Of a stretch of DNA of 64,000 bases, positions 19,487-29,433 are shown one piece after another. Origin of the DNA: an uncultured Oscillospiraceae bacterium (GTDB lineage Bacteria; Bacillota; Clostridia; Oscillospirales; Acutalibacteraceae); contig URFL01000009.1 of NCBI GenBank assembly GCA_900547105.1, forward strand, positions 1 to 64,000, in the 5' to 3' direction. Both the position numbers and the translations under genes were made by a program. Numbering within the stretch: the stretch's first letter is position 1; every line of letters starts with the position of its first letter. Under the pieces are notes generated by a model that was given only the letters and a program-made list of their open reading frames with translations, made no database searches and was not told the origin of the DNA.

Positions 19487-21571
19487 ATGGCAAGGCAAGT
19501 TTCTTTGGAACTTACCAGAAACATCGGTATCATGGCGCATATCGACGCCGGTAAAACCACGACTACTGAGCGTATCCTGTACTACACCGGTATCAACCAC
19601 CGTCTGGGCGAAACCCACGACGGTTCGGCTACCATGGACTGGATGGCGCAGGAGCAGGAGCGTGGTATCACCATCACGTCGGCTGCGACCACCTGTTTCT
19701 GGAAGAAACATCGTATCAACATCATCGACACCCCCGGCCACGTGGACTTTACCGTAGAGGTGCAGCGTTCGCTGCGCGTGCTCGACGGTTCGGTCACCGT
19801 GTTCTGTGCCAAGGGCGGTGTTGAACCCCAGTCGGAGACGGTATGGCGTCAGGCCGACGAATATCATGTGCCCCGCATGGCGTATGTCAACAAAATGGAC
19901 ATCATGGGGGCGGATTTCTACCGCGTTGTGCAGATGATGAAAGATCGGCTGAAATGTAACGCCGTTCCGATCCAGCTGCCCATCGGTGCCGAGGATACCT
20001 TCAAGGGCATCATCGACTTGGTGGAAATGAAAGCGTACGTTTACTATGATGATCTGGGCAAGGACATCCGCGTGGAAGAGATTCCCGAGGACATGGCCGA
20101 GTTGGCTCAGAAATATCATGAAGAGCTGATGGAGCACGTTGCTGAGCAGGACGACGCTCTGCTGGAGAAATACTTCGCCGGCGAAGAGCTGACCATTGAC
20201 GAGATCAAATCCTGCATCCGCAAATCGACGCTGGCCAACAAAATGGTACCGGTCACCTGCGGTACGTCTTATCGTAACAAAGGTGTGCAGAAGCTGCTCG
20301 ACGCGATCATCGACTACATGCCCGCCCCGACCGATGTTCCCGCTATCAAGGGCGTCGATCCGGAAACCGGCGAAGAGACCGAGCATCATTCCTCGGACGA
20401 CGAGCCGTTTGCGGCGCTGGCGTTTAAGATCGCGACCGACCCGTTCGTGGGTAAACTGTGCTTCTTCCGTGTGTACTCCGGTACGCTGGATGCCGGTTCT
20501 TCGGTGTACAACGCCAACAAGGACAACACCGAGCGTATCGGCCGTATCGTGCAGATGCACGCCAACCACCGTCAGGATATCGAAACCGTGTACGCGGGCG
20601 ATATCGCGGCGGCTGTCGGCTTGAAGAACACCACCACCGGTGACACGCTGTGCGACGAGAAGCATCCGGTTATTCTGGAATCCATGGAATTCCCGGAACC
20701 GGTTATCCGCGTGGCGATCGAGCCCAAGACCAAAGCCGGTCAGGAGAAGATGGGTATTGCGCTGGCGAAGCTGGCGGAAGAAGATCCCACCTTCAAAACC
20801 TACACCGACGAGGAAACCGGGCAGACCATCATCGCCGGTATGGGCGAGCTGCACCTGGAAATCATCGTGGATCGTCTGATGCGCGAGTTCAAGGTGGAAG
20901 CCAATGTGGGTGCGCCGCAGGTTGCGTATAAGGAAACCGTCCGCAAAATGGCGGATGTCGACCACAAATATGCGCGTCAGTCCGGCGGTCGTGGCCAGTA
21001 TGGTCATGTTAAGATTCGTCTGGAGCCCAACGAAACGGGCAAAGGCTACGAATTCATCAACGCCATCGTGGGTGGCGTGATCCCGAAGGAATACATCCCG
21101 GCGGTTGACCAGGGTATCCAGGGCGCGATGCAGTCCGGCGTTTTGGCGGGCTACAGCGTGGTGGATGTCAAGGTTACGCTGTACGATGGTTCTTACCACG
21201 AAGTCGACTCTTCCGAAATGGCGTTTAAGATCGCCGGTTCTATGGCGTTCAAAGAGGCTATGCGGAAAGCCGATCCGGTTCTGCTGGAGCCGATCATGAA
21301 AGTGGTCGTCACCGTGCCGGAGGAGTATATGGGCGATGTTATCGGCGATATCAACTCCCGCCGCGGTCTGATGCAGGGCATGGAAGCTGTTGCGGGTGCG
21401 CAGCAGATCCACGCGATGGTGCCGCTGTCCGAAATGTTTGGTTACGCGACCGATCTGCGTTCTCGTACGCAGGGCCGTGGCCAGTACGTGATGGAGCCCA
21501 GCCACTACGCGGAAGTGCCGAAGAGCGTCAGCGAAGCGATCATTTCCAAACGTGCCAAGAAAGAGGACTAA
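19487..21571 (+). CDS. fusA: Elongation factor G
   Basis: 694 residues. EF-G uses GTP to move tRNAs and mRNA through the ribosome. The G domain shows [23 protein letters not shown] and NKMD; the switch I region contains [11 protein letters not shown]. Domains II-V follow, including the domain IV tip region near [23 protein letters not shown] precedes the ATG. It lies 102 bases after rpsG and is likely in the same transcript. Confidence 0.98.
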   Translation: MARQVSLELTRNIGIMAHIDAGKTTTTERILYYTGINHRLGETHDGSATMDWMAQEQERGITITSAATTCFWKKHRINIIDTPGHVDFTVEVQRSLRVLDGSVTVFCAKGGVEPQSETVWRQADEYHVPRMAYVNKMDIMGADFYRVVQMMKDRLKCNAVPIQLPIGAEDTFKGIIDLVEMKAYVYYDDLGKDIRVEEIPEDMAELAQKYHEELMEHVAEQDDALLEKYFAGEELTIDEIKSCIRKSTLANKMVPVTCGTSYRNKGVQKLLDAIIDYMPAPTDVPAIKGVDPETGEETEHHSSDDEPFAALAFKIATDPFVGKLCFFRVYSGTLDAGSSVYNANKDNTERIGRIVQMHANHRQDIETVYAGDIAAAVGLKNTTTGDTLCDEKHPVILESMEFPEPVIRVAIEPKTKAGQEKMGIALAKLAEEDPTFKTYTDEETGQTIIAGMGELHLEIIVDRLMREFKVEANVGAPQVAYKETVRKMADVDHKYARQSGGRGQYGHVKIRLEPNETGKGYEFINAIVGGVIPKEYIPAVDQGIQGAMQSGVLAGYSVVDVKVTLYDGSYHEVDSSEMAFKIAGSMAFKEAMRKADPVLLEPIMKVVVTVPEEYMGDVIGDINSRRGLMQGMEAVAGAQQIHAMVPLSEMFGYATDLRSRTQGRGQYVMEPSHYAEVPKSVSEAIISKRAKKED

Positions 21572-21588
21572 GTTTTTTCTAAAAAGGC

Positions 21589-21617
21589 TTGAATTTCCAC
21601 TTGGTTCTTGGTAAAAT
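21589..21617 (+). promoter_or_regulatory. Probable internal promoter of tuf
   Basis: TTGAAT (21589-21594), 17-bp spacer ending in TTGG, TAAAAT (21612-21617). A short palindrome GGAAACACTAAGTGTTCC follows immediately at 21618-21635. Confidence 0.6.
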
Positions 21618-21670
21618 GGAAACACTAAGTGTTCCTTGTCTATATTTTCATTTAAAAGGAGGAAATCCCA

Positions 21671-22873
21671 ATGGCAAAGGAAAAATTCGAAAGAAACAAA
21701 CCTCACGTAAACATTGGTACCATTGGTCACGTTGACCATGGTAAAACCACCCTGACCGCTGCCATCACCAAAGTTCTGGCGATGAAAGGCGACGCGGAGT
21801 TCACCGATTACTCCAACATCGATAAGGCTCCCGAAGAGCGCGCTCGTGGTATCACAATCAACACCGCTCACGTTGAGTATCAGACCGACAAACGTCACTA
21901 TGCTCACGTTGACTGCCCCGGCCACGCTGACTATGTTAAAAACATGATCACCGGTGCTGCGCAGATGGACGGTGCTATCCTGGTTGTGTCCGCGGCTGAC
22001 GGCCCGATGCCCCAGACCCGTGAGCACATCCTGCTGTCCCGTCAGGTCGGCGTTCCCTACATCGTGGTGTTCATGAACAAATGCGATCAGGTCGACGATC
22101 CCGAGCTGCTGGAGCTGGTCGAGATGGAGATCCGTGAGCTGCTGAACGAGTACGATTTCCCGGGCGACGATATCCCGATCATCAAGGGTTCCGCTCTGGC
22201 GGCGCTGGAGTGCACCAGCACCGACATCAACGCTCCCGAGTATGCTCCCATCCTGGAGCTGATGGATGCTGTCGACGAGTACATTCCGAGCCCGGAGCGT
22301 ACCACCGACAAGCCCTTCCTGATGCCTGTTGAAGATGTGTTCACCATCACCGGTCGTGGTACTGTTGCTACCGGCCGTGTGGAGCGTGGCCAGCTGAACA
22401 TGTCCGATGAAGTTGAAATCATCGGTCTGACCGAGGAGCGTAAGAAAACGGTTGTTACCGGTATCGAAATGTTCCGCAAACTGCTCGACTACGCTGAGGC
22501 CGGCGATAACATCGGCGCTCTGCTGCGTGGTATTCAGCGCAACGAGATCGAGCGTGGCCAGGTTCTCTGCAAACCCGGCACGATCAATCCGCACACCAAA
22601 TTCCATGGCCAGGTTTATGTCCTGTCCAAGGACGAAGGCGGCCGTCATACTCCGTTCTTCAACAACTATCGTCCGCAGTTCTATTTCCGTACCACCGACG
22701 TGACTGGTGTTATCACCCTGCCGGAAGGTACCGAGATGTGCATGCCTGGCGATAACGTCGAGATGGATGTCGAACTGATCACCCCGATCGCTATCGAGGA
22801 AGGTCTGCGCTTCGCTATCCGTGAAGGCGGCCGTACCGTCGGTTCCGGCGTTGTTACCAAGATCAACGGCTAA
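21671..22873 (+). CDS. tuf: Elongation factor Tu
   Basis: 400 residues. EF-Tu delivers aminoacyl-tRNA to the ribosome. G-domain motifs are [23 protein letters not shown] and NKCDQVDD; the switch I region has [13 protein letters not shown]. Domains II and III are complete ([22 protein letters not shown]). AAAAGGAGG precedes the ATG. It has its own likely promoter in the fusA-tuf spacer and a strong terminator behind. Confidence 0.98.
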   Translation: MAKEKFERNKPHVNIGTIGHVDHGKTTLTAAITKVLAMKGDAEFTDYSNIDKAPEERARGITINTAHVEYQTDKRHYAHVDCPGHADYVKNMITGAAQMDGAILVVSAADGPMPQTREHILLSRQVGVPYIVVFMNKCDQVDDPELLELVEMEIRELLNEYDFPGDDIPIIKGSALAALECTSTDINAPEYAPILELMDAVDEYIPSPERTTDKPFLMPVEDVFTITGRGTVATGRVERGQLNMSDEVEIIGLTEERKKTVVTGIEMFRKLLDYAEAGDNIGALLRGIQRNEIERGQVLCKPGTINPHTKFHGQVYVLSKDEGGRHTPFFNNYRPQFYFRTTDVTGVITLPEGTEMCMPGDNVEMDVELITPIAIEEGLRFAIREGGRTVGSGVVTKING

Positions 22874-22906
22874 TTTTGCCGCTTCGGTAACTGTCTGATA
22901 GACATG

Positions 22907-22942
22907 AAAAGCCCTTGCTGAGTAATCAGCAAGGGCTTTTTT
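22907..22942 (+). terminator. Intrinsic terminator of the str operon/tuf
   Basis: A perfect 15-bp stem AAAAGCCCTTGCTGA/TCAGCAAGGGCTTTT with loop GTAA, continuing into TT. Confidence 0.92.
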
Positions 22943-23179
22943 GCACATTTCTGCCAATTTATGGTTGAGGCTCTCTTGCTTTGCACAATCGTATAGAAAA
23001 ATTGGATAATACATAAGGTTGCAAGCGATAATCTATGATATTATGTATTTGTGCTTGTAGTGCATTCTGACCCCCTGTATGAAAACCGATAGGGATTCTT
23101 TCAAAGGGGACATGGCAAGGAAATGCTCAATAGATCCATTCAGGAGAATGGATGGGAGACAAGAAAAGGAGTGGGATGT
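22943..23179 (+). other. Leader region of the dockerin protein gene, no gene seen
   Basis: This AT-rich spacer holds a possible but imperfect -10 (TATTAT near 23040) without a good -35, and a small hairpin ATCCATTC/GAATGGAT near 23136-23157 close to the ribosome binding site. I see no known riboswitch consensus and no coding frame on either strand. Confidence 0.5.
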
Positions 23180-26100
23180 ATGGTGAAACGATGGCTGGCA
23201 GGGATGATGGCGGTGTTGATGCTGCCGAGCGTGCCGCTTGCGATCGGGGCAGAGGGGGAAGACGCTGTGGATAACACGATCACGGTGGATTTTTCCCAAA
23301 CCAACGGGGAGATGAACCCCAAAACCGGATGGCTGCTGATCCCGAACGAAACCGTGCCGGACGGTCGCATTTTGCCGCTGAACACCCGTGTGGTGCGTGA
23401 TGATATTGACACGCAGAACCTGCTCGGGAACAACGGCAACAGCAACGACCAGAAAAACCTGCAGGATTGGGTGCCCAACGAGCAAAACCGTCTGCAGCGT
23501 ATGAAACACGGCGTGGAGCGGCTGCAGTCGCTGGGAATTCAACAATATTACCCGATTATGGGCTATTTTTCTTCGTGGGTGTCCCAAAACGGCATGCCGC
23601 GCAGTACCCCCGCCGACTATGATGCCTGGCGTCAATGGGTCAAGGACATTGCGCAGTATTCGCTGGACAACGATCTGCCTATTTCCGAGTTCAATGTCTG
23701 GAACGAATTCTGGTCGATCAACGATACGCATTTTTCGCGGATGTATGAGCAGGCGTGGCACGCGGTGCGGGAGGTTTCGCCGGAATTTGAGCTGGTTGGT
23801 CCTTCGCCGGACAACCCCAATTTGGGCAGCATCCAGCGGCTGGCGAAATATTGCGCCGAGCACGATATTACGCTGGACAATATTTCCTGGCACTTTGGCG
23901 ATTACACCAAGGTGGGTGAGTTCCAGCAATCGGTTGCCGAAAGCGTAGCCGAGCTGCCGACCATCGGTGATCCGGATTACTATTATGAGGAATACACCAA
24001 GGGTGCCGATATGCTGAAAATGGGCCCCGAAATGACCACGCTGGCCAATTTTGACGACGCGGATATTGACGAGGCGATTCGTGCTATCTGGCGTTGGACG
24101 AACGGACTGAGCGACCAGCTGGAGATCAATTATTCCAAGCAAAATCCCTATGCGCGTCAAAATGTGTGGTGGCTGATGACCAGCTACGGCAGCATGAGCG
24201 GCGTGCGCATCAAACGACAGGGCGATGCACCGTATGTGGCAAGCTACGATGCCGAAAAAGGCGAAGCCAAGGTGCTGGTGGGCGGAACCTATACCCAAAC
24301 CACCGATATGCTGTTGAAAAACAACCCCTTTGCGGGGCAGAACATCCGCATTGATCGCTATAAGATCACCAATGTGGAAAACGACGGCTTGCAGTTCCAA
24401 AGCAGCGAGCAGATTGCCAACGCTCCGCAGAATATTTCCACCAGCGTGGACTTTAACGGCGATGTTTGGATGCTGGTTATCAAAAAGGATGACAGTATTC
24501 CTTCGGACTTCGCGTTGAAAACGCCGGACGATGGCTTGGCGGTGTCGGGATACCCGACCTTTAGCTGGCAGCCGTCGCAGGGAGCGGACAGCTATGATCT
24601 GGAGATCGCGGAAACCGCTGATTTCAGCCAGATCGTCTACAGCAAAACCGGCATCACCGGCGAGAGCTTTAAGATGGATCGGGCGTTGGATTTTGGTAAA
24701 CAGTACTATTGGCGGGTGGTGGCGAAAAACCAATTTGGCGAGCGCGCTCCGTACAACCATATGTATTACACCTTCACCTATGCGTTGTTGAACACCATTC
24801 CCGGGCGGTTCACCATGCTGCAGGTGATCGATGAAGACCCCAATACCAGCCTGACCCCCAAATTCACCTGGACACCGGCGTATGGTGCGACCGGTTACAC
24901 CATTCATATTTCGACGGATGCCTCGTTCGCTGAAGAAACGACCATCGCGGTGACCGATCCCGGCACTGTCGATATGGGGCAAAACAACAAATACCAGTAC
25001 TATCAGTTGACCGATGAACAGGCGCTGCAGCCCGAAACGGTGTACTATGCATATCTGACGGCGACCAACAGCTCCGGCGATCGGGTGATGGCGGGCGATC
25101 CGCATATGTTCACAACCACTACGGCGGACGGCGCACCGGCAGCCTTCCGGGTATCCGAACCCGCGAACGGCGCCACGGTGGACCCGCGGTTCACCCTGCG
25201 GTGGGAGCCGAGCCACGGCGCGTTCTTCTATTGTCTGGAGATCGCGAAAGATCCCGAGTTTACCGATGTGGTATTGAAACGCGATACCATCACCATTCAG
25301 GCGTACACGATGGAGGAAAACATTCTGGAGCCGGAGACCACCTACTACTGGCGGGTGACCGCCACCGATAAGGTGGGCGGCGAAGGCGTTACTGCCACCC
25401 CCGGCGACAAAACGTGTGTCAACGCCAACGGGGTGCAATCCTTTACCACCAGCAAAAAGCCTACCTCGCCGCTGATGCGGACGGCAGTTTCGGCCTCCGG
25501 CGGCGCGGTGGTATACTTCCAGCCGGTGGATGACGCGGAGGTTTACCGCGTCAAATACGGCACCGTTTCCGGTCAGTATGACCAGCAGGCGGAAACCACC
25601 ACGCCCAGCGCGTATCTGTCGCTGAAAGCGGGTGTACCGTATTACTGCACAGTGGTGGCTGTGCGCAACGGTGTGGAAAGCGAACAAAGCAAAGAAGTCT
25701 CGGTGGTGGGGTACGATACCGAGCTGACTATCGCGACCGATACGCCGCTGGAAGCGGAGCTGTTCCCGGTGCGCGATAATATCGGATTCCAAACGGCGGA
25801 TAATCCCTCGGCCGGTGTGGCGGTGGAGTTCCGCGACAAGAACAGCGCGATCGAGCTGTCGCCTATGCCGGCGTGCCAGACGGTAACGCTGCAATATCAG
25901 GCGGATCAGGATACCAGTCTGGCGCTGTACAACGGCGAGACCAAGCTGCAAACCATTGCGCTGGATCAAACAGCTGCGGGCGAGTGGGCATCCATCACGG
26001 TGCCGGCATCGTTTAAGCAGGATGACACGCTGCGGCTGGTCAAAGAAACCGGCGAAGCAGCTGCGCGGGTCGACTATGTGGTGCTGGGCACCGAAGCGCT

Positions 26101-27466
26101 CCCCGAGCGGGGCAATTTGGCACCGTCGGCCACGGTGAGCGCGGATTCGTTTATGAACGACAATTACTCCGCGGCGCGGGTAAACGACGAAAAATTGGCG
26201 GGCGACAAGGATTTCTGGGTCGCCAAAAACACACCGACCGAGCAATCGCCCAACTGGGTGGTTGCCAAGCTGGCTTCGACCAGCGAGGTGTATCGCGTCG
26301 AGATCGCGCTGCCGCCGCTGTCCAGTTGGGGAGCGCGCACCCAGAGCATTCGCGTGCTGGCATCGGATGACGGCATCACCTATCGCGAGATCAGCGCACG
26401 CCGCGATTGCCTATTCGATTTGAAGCAAAACAACAACCGCGTGACGGTGTTTGAAAGCGACACACCGCTCACGACCGCGTATATTAAAGTGGAGATCTAT
26501 TCCAATACGGTGGGAAATGTCGGCCAGATCGGCGAGCTGTTTATTGATGGTCTGGCGCTGGATCAGCCGGTACAGGATGCCAATCTGGCGCTCGGTAAGC
26601 CGCTGACAGTGGGTGCCACCCATTACGGCAACCCCGAGAACATCAACGATGGCAATCAAAGCAGCTTCTGGGATGGCGGTAACAGCACATTCCCGAACTC
26701 TGTCACGGTGGATCTGCAGCGCGCCTACACGCTGGAGCGGGTGGAGATGCTGTTGCCTGCAAACTGGGGCGATCGCAACCAGGAAATGGAAATTTTCGTC
26801 AGCACCGACAACGAAACCTTTACATCGGTGGTGGAAAAGACCAGCTATCTGTTCAGTGCGTCACAAAAGAACACGGTCACGCTGACAATGCCGGAGGGCA
26901 CGGTGGCGCGCTACCTGCGGGTGGTGGGCTATTCCAACGACGAAAAAGGAAAACCGGGTGTCCAGCTCGGCGAGCTGCGCGTGTTCGGCAGCTATACGCC
27001 GGTGGACGGTGTAACGCTGCAGCCGGAATCCTGCCAGCTAAAGGTAGGCGAAACGCTGCCGCTGACGGCAACGGTGACTCCTGCCGCGGCGGAAAGCAAG
27101 GCGCTGGCGTGGTCGTCCTCTGACAACGCGGTGGCGACCGTGGATAACAATGGTGTGGTCACGGCGCGGGGCACCGGCTCGTGTGAGATTCGTGTGCGCA
27201 CGCTGGATGGACGCTATACCGCCACTTGTGCGGTGACAGTGGATGGTTATCTGGTGACCCCCGGCGATGTGGACGGGGACGGCGCGGTGACGGTGATGGA
27301 TGCGCTGCTGGCGCTGCAAGCCACCGCTGGAAAGGTCGAACTGACCGAGCCGCAGCAAACCGCGGCGGATGTGGATGGCACGGCAGGTGTCAGCGCAGCG
27401 GATGCGCTGATGATCTTGCAGTATGCTACCAAGCAAAGGACCACATTCTCCGATTTGCGCCGATAA
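23180..27466 (+). CDS. Secreted modular glycoside hydrolase-like protein with CBM32 domains, BIG2 and dockerin
   Basis: 1428 residues from the ATG at 23180 (AAAAGGAG upstream). A signal peptide (1-23) precedes a clan GH-A-like catalytic domain, GH39-like, at about 30-420. Its likely acid/base is Glu176 in FNVWNEFW, and the nucleophile candidates are Glu270/271 in YYYEEYTKG. Three fibronectin-like modules with repeated YYWRV cores (about 443-757) and an Fn3 (760-845) come next. A beta-sandwich CBM6/35-like module (848-975), two discoidin/CBM32 domains (977-1127, 1132-1270), a BIG2 domain (1273-1355) and a type I dockerin (1358-1420, GDVDGDGAVTVMDALLALQA plus ADVDGTAGVSAADALMILQY) complete it. 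The dockerin implies docking to a cohesin scaffold on the cell surface; no cohesin is in the window. CBM32 and BIG2 point to complex host or plant glycans. The catalytic family is uncertain. Confidence 0.85.
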   Translation: MVKRWLAGMMAVLMLPSVPLAIGAEGEDAVDNTITVDFSQTNGEMNPKTGWLLIPNETVPDGRILPLNTRVVRDDIDTQNLLGNNGNSNDQKNLQDWVPNEQNRLQRMKHGVERLQSLGIQQYYPIMGYFSSWVSQNGMPRSTPADYDAWRQWVKDIAQYSLDNDLPISEFNVWNEFWSINDTHFSRMYEQAWHAVREVSPEFELVGPSPDNPNLGSIQRLAKYCAEHDITLDNISWHFGDYTKVGEFQQSVAESVAELPTIGDPDYYYEEYTKGADMLKMGPEMTTLANFDDADIDEAIRAIWRWTNGLSDQLEINYSKQNPYARQNVWWLMTSYGSMSGVRIKRQGDAPYVASYDAEKGEAKVLVGGTYTQTTDMLLKNNPFAGQNIRIDRYKITNVENDGLQFQSSEQIANAPQNISTSVDFNGDVWMLVIKKDDSIPSDFALKTPDDGLAVSGYPTFSWQPSQGADSYDLEIAETADFSQIVYSKTGITGESFKMDRALDFGKQYYWRVVAKNQFGERAPYNHMYYTFTYALLNTIPGRFTMLQVIDEDPNTSLTPKFTWTPAYGATGYTIHISTDASFAEETTIAVTDPGTVDMGQNNKYQYYQLTDEQALQPETVYYAYLTATNSSGDRVMAGDPHMFTTTTADGAPAAFRVSEPANGATVDPRFTLRWEPSHGAFFYCLEIAKDPEFTDVVLKRDTITIQAYTMEENILEPETTYYWRVTATDKVGGEGVTATPGDKTCVNANGVQSFTTSKKPTSPLMRTAVSASGGAVVYFQPVDDAEVYRVKYGTVSGQYDQQAETTTPSAYLSLKAGVPYYCTVVAVRNGVESEQSKEVSVVGYDTELTIATDTPLEAELFPVRDNIGFQTADNPSAGVAVEFRDKNSAIELSPMPACQTVTLQYQADQDTSLALYNGETKLQTIALDQTAAGEWASITVPASFKQDDTLRLVKETGEAAARVDYVVLGTEALPERGNLAPSATVSADSFMNDNYSAARVNDEKLAGDKDFWVAKNTPTEQSPNWVVAKLASTSEVYRVEIALPPLSSWGARTQSIRVLASDDGITYREISARRDCLFDLKQNNNRVTVFESDTPLTTAYIKVEIYSNTVGNVGQIGELFIDGLALDQPVQDANLALGKPLTVGATHYGNPENINDGNQSSFWDGGNSTFPNSVTVDLQRAYTLERVEMLLPANWGDRNQEMEIFVSTDNETFTSVVEKTSYLFSASQKNTVTLTMPEGTVARYLRVVGYSNDEKGKPGVQLGELRVFGSYTPVDGVTLQPESCQLKVGETLPLTATVTPAAAESKALAWSSSDNAVATVDNNGVVTARGTGSCEIRVRTLDGRYTATCAVTVDGYLVTPGDVDGDGAVTVMDALLALQATAGKVELTEPQQTAADVDGTAGVSAADALMILQYATKQRTTFSDLRR

Positions 27467-27514
27467 TCTGATTTTGTTCTCTTCTTTCTCTTTTTCTCTT
27501 TTCTTTTCTTTGCT

Positions 27515-27550
27515 CAACAACCCCCGGTCAGTTTTGACCGGGGGTTGTTG
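27515..27550. terminator. Strong palindromic hairpin after the dockerin gene
   Basis: A perfect 16-bp stem CAACAACCCCCGGTCA/TGACCGGGGGTTGTTG with loop GTTT. There is no clear U tract after it, so it may act as a 3' stability element or a weak terminator. Confidence 0.6.
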
Positions 27551-27652
27551 ACTTTGGCGCGACCGGTCATGCACCGTTCGGGCGGTTTTGGAATAGAATA
27601 AGACCAGAAACCGCAATTTACGCGCTGGTTTCAGCGCCAGAGGGGGAGAATT

Positions 27653-28765
27653 ATGTTTGATGTGAAAACACCGGTCGGCTTTTTTCTGGGAGCCAACACA
27701 CCGCAAGGCTTTTGTGGGTATCACCGTGAGTTGTACGACGGACGCGAGGGCTGGCGTGCGTTTTTGATCAAAAGCGGACCGGGCACCGGCAAATCCTCGC
27801 TGATGAAGCGGCTGGTCGCGGAGATGGATGCCGCGGGAGTGGCGACCGAGGCAATTTACTGCTCGTCTGATCCGCATTCGCTGGATGGTGTGATCGCGCC
27901 GTCGCTCAAGCTCGTGATGTTCGATGCCACCGCGCCGCATATTCTGGAGCCAGGCTATTGGGGCGCGGTGGAACAGATCGTGGATCTGGGGCGCTGCATG
28001 AATGCGGACGCGCTGCACAAACAAGCGCCCGCCATCATCGATGCCACCGATGCGTGTGCGCGTATGCACGCGCGCTGCCGCCAGTATATGGGTGCCGCCG
28101 CGATGCTGCTGGCGGACAATCGGCGGCTGGCGCTGGCGTGTACCGATCGCGAAAAGGTCACCACCGCCGCTGCCCGTATCGCGGCGCGGGAATGGGGGAG
28201 CAAAAGCGACCAAAGCGGGCGCGAGACCCGCCGCTTTTTAAGCGCGCTCACCCCGGAAGGGATGGTGTGCTTCACCGAAACGCTGCAAACGCTTTGCCCG
28301 CGTCTGTATGCGATCGAGGATGACCATGGAGCCGCTTCCTCGCTGCTGATGGCGGAGCTGCGCCGTCGAGCGCTGGCGGCGGGGCTGTCAGTCATCTCCT
28401 GCGCCAGCCCGCTGTTCCCGCAAGAATCGCCGGAGCATCTGCTGATTCCCGAACGCGGACTGGGCTTCACCGTGTCGAATGCTTTTCACCGCGCCGACTT
28501 TCCGGTGTACCGCCGGATACGCGCCGAGCGTTTCACTGACAGCGATGCGCTGCGGGCTACCCGCGAAAAGCGGGCGTTCAACCGCAAAGCCGCGCGGGAG
28601 ATGCTGCAGGAAGCCGAGGCATGTGCCTGCGAAGCCAAACAGCTGCACGACCGTATGGAGGAGCTGTATCGTCCCGCGGTGGATTGGCAGCGGGTGAGCG
28701 TGATGCAGGAGCATATGGCGGGTGTATGGCGCGCGCTGGCGCAGCAAAAGAGCAACGACGCATAA
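27653..28765 (+). CDS. P-loop ATPase of unknown function (PRK06851-like)
   Basis: 370 residues, cytoplasmic. A Walker A motif FLIKSGPGTGKSSLMKRL sits near residue 40, and several later motifs are conserved-looking (YCSSDPHSLDGVIAP, MFDATAPHILEP). The pattern matches an uncharacterised family of P-loop proteins of spore-forming Firmicutes that I know as PRK06851; the match is from memory. A helical, Glu/Ala/Arg-rich C-terminal region follows. It is 42 bases upstream of spoVAE and likely cotranscribed, so a sporulation-related role is possible. Confidence 0.75.
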   Translation: MFDVKTPVGFFLGANTPQGFCGYHRELYDGREGWRAFLIKSGPGTGKSSLMKRLVAEMDAAGVATEAIYCSSDPHSLDGVIAPSLKLVMFDATAPHILEPGYWGAVEQIVDLGRCMNADALHKQAPAIIDATDACARMHARCRQYMGAAAMLLADNRRLALACTDREKVTTAAARIAAREWGSKSDQSGRETRRFLSALTPEGMVCFTETLQTLCPRLYAIEDDHGAASSLLMAELRRRALAAGLSVISCASPLFPQESPEHLLIPERGLGFTVSNAFHRADFPVYRRIRAERFTDSDALRATREKRAFNRKAAREMLQEAEACACEAKQLHDRMEELYRPAVDWQRVSVMQEHMAGVWRALAQQKSNDA

Positions 28766-28807
28766 TCGCCTCCCGCGTGGGCAACCTATTGCCGAGGTGA
28801 TACGACA

Positions 28808-29173
28808 ATGGATTGGATGATGCTGCTGAAAGCTTTTGTGGTGGGCGGGCTGATCTGTGTGATTGGTCAGCTGTTGATCGACTACACCGCGTTGACACCC
28901 GCACGCATTCTGGTGCTGTTTGTCACGCTGGGGGTGGCGCTGACCGCAGTGGGGGTGTACGAACCGCTGGTAAAATTCGCGGGCGGCGGCGCAACGGTGC
29001 CGCTGACCGGCTTTGGCTATACGCTGGCCAAAGGCGTACAAAAAGCGGTGGGGGAAAGCGGCTTGCTCGGTGCCCTGACCGGCGGCATTACCGGCGCAGC
29101 GGGCGGCATCTCGGCGGCGATCCTGTTCGGCTTTTTGTGTTCGCTGGTTGCCAAATCCGGGGATAAATCTTGA
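28808..29173 (+). CDS. spoVAE: Stage V sporulation protein AE
   Basis: 121 residues with about four membrane helices. The conserved core is clear: FVVGGLICVIGQLLIDYTAL, LTPARILVLFV, GVYEPLVKFAGGGATVPLTG, FGYTLAKG and an Ala/Gly-rich last helix. SpoVA proteins move dipicolinic acid into the forespore and release it in germination. It normally follows spoVAC and spoVAD; here neither is adjacent, and the preceding gene is a P-loop ATPase. The stop codon overlaps the -35 box of the ribU promoter. Confidence 0.93.
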   Translation: MDWMMLLKAFVVGGLICVIGQLLIDYTALTPARILVLFVTLGVALTAVGVYEPLVKFAGGGATVPLTGFGYTLAKGVQKAVGESGLLGALTGGITGAAGGISAAILFGFLCSLVAKSGDKS

Positions 29174-29198
29174 CAAACCCGCATGCGAGGTTTATACT
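29170..29198 (+). promoter_or_regulatory. Promoter of the FMN riboswitch-ribU unit
   Basis: TTGACA (29170-29175) overlaps the spoVAE stop codon; 17-bp spacer; TATACT (29193-29198). Confidence 0.85.
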
Positions 29199-29217
29199 GG
29201 AGTCAAATTCAAAGCTG

Positions 29218-29339
29218 TCTTCGGGGCGGGGTGCGATTCCCCACCGGCGGTGATCCCCTTGGGGAAGCCCGCGAGCAGGCGTGCGCCTGTTGATTTGGTG
29301 AAAATCCAAAGCCGACGGTATAGTCCGGATGAAAGAAGA
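29218..29339 (+). ncRNA. FMN riboswitch (RFN element)
   Basis: Conserved RFN blocks occur in order: TCTTCGGGGCGGGGTG, GATTCCCCACCGGCGGTGAT, AGCCCGCGAGC, a variable arm, GATTTGGTGAAAATCC, then GCCGACGGTATAGTCCGGAT and GAAAGAAGA closing P1 with TCTTC. It binds FMN and turns off the gene downstream, here the riboflavin transporter ribU. A terminator hairpin follows, so control is transcriptional. Confidence 0.97.
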
Positions 29340-29368
29340 TGGATACCCCACTTGTGTTGGTGCATCCA

Positions 29369-29402
29369 AACGCCCTGCCGGTTTGCGGTGGGGCGTTTTT
29401 TG
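29369..29402 (+). terminator. Riboswitch-controlled terminator upstream of ribU
   Basis: A stem starting AACGCCCTGCC and closing with GGGGCGTT, followed by TTTTT, 30 bases before the ribU start. It is the expression platform of the FMN riboswitch. Confidence 0.85.
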
Positions 29403-29433
29403 TCGTGTGGACAGCGGAAAGAAGGAGTTTCCT

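Noticed and set aside
18866..23014. A 1382-codon minus-strand open frame opposite rpsG-fusA-tuf
   Set aside because: It is exactly antisense to three certain genes, has no ribosome binding site, and its His/Arg/Val-rich protein matches no fold; long antisense frames arise from the strong codon bias of these genes.
22980..23120. A promoter or riboswitch in the leader of the dockerin gene
   Set aside because: No -10/-35 pair with acceptable spacing and no known aptamer consensus could be found.
23033..26245. A 1070-codon minus-strand open frame opposite the dockerin protein gene
   Set aside because: Antisense shadow of a well-supported multi-domain protein, with His/Arg-rich composition and no recognisable domain.
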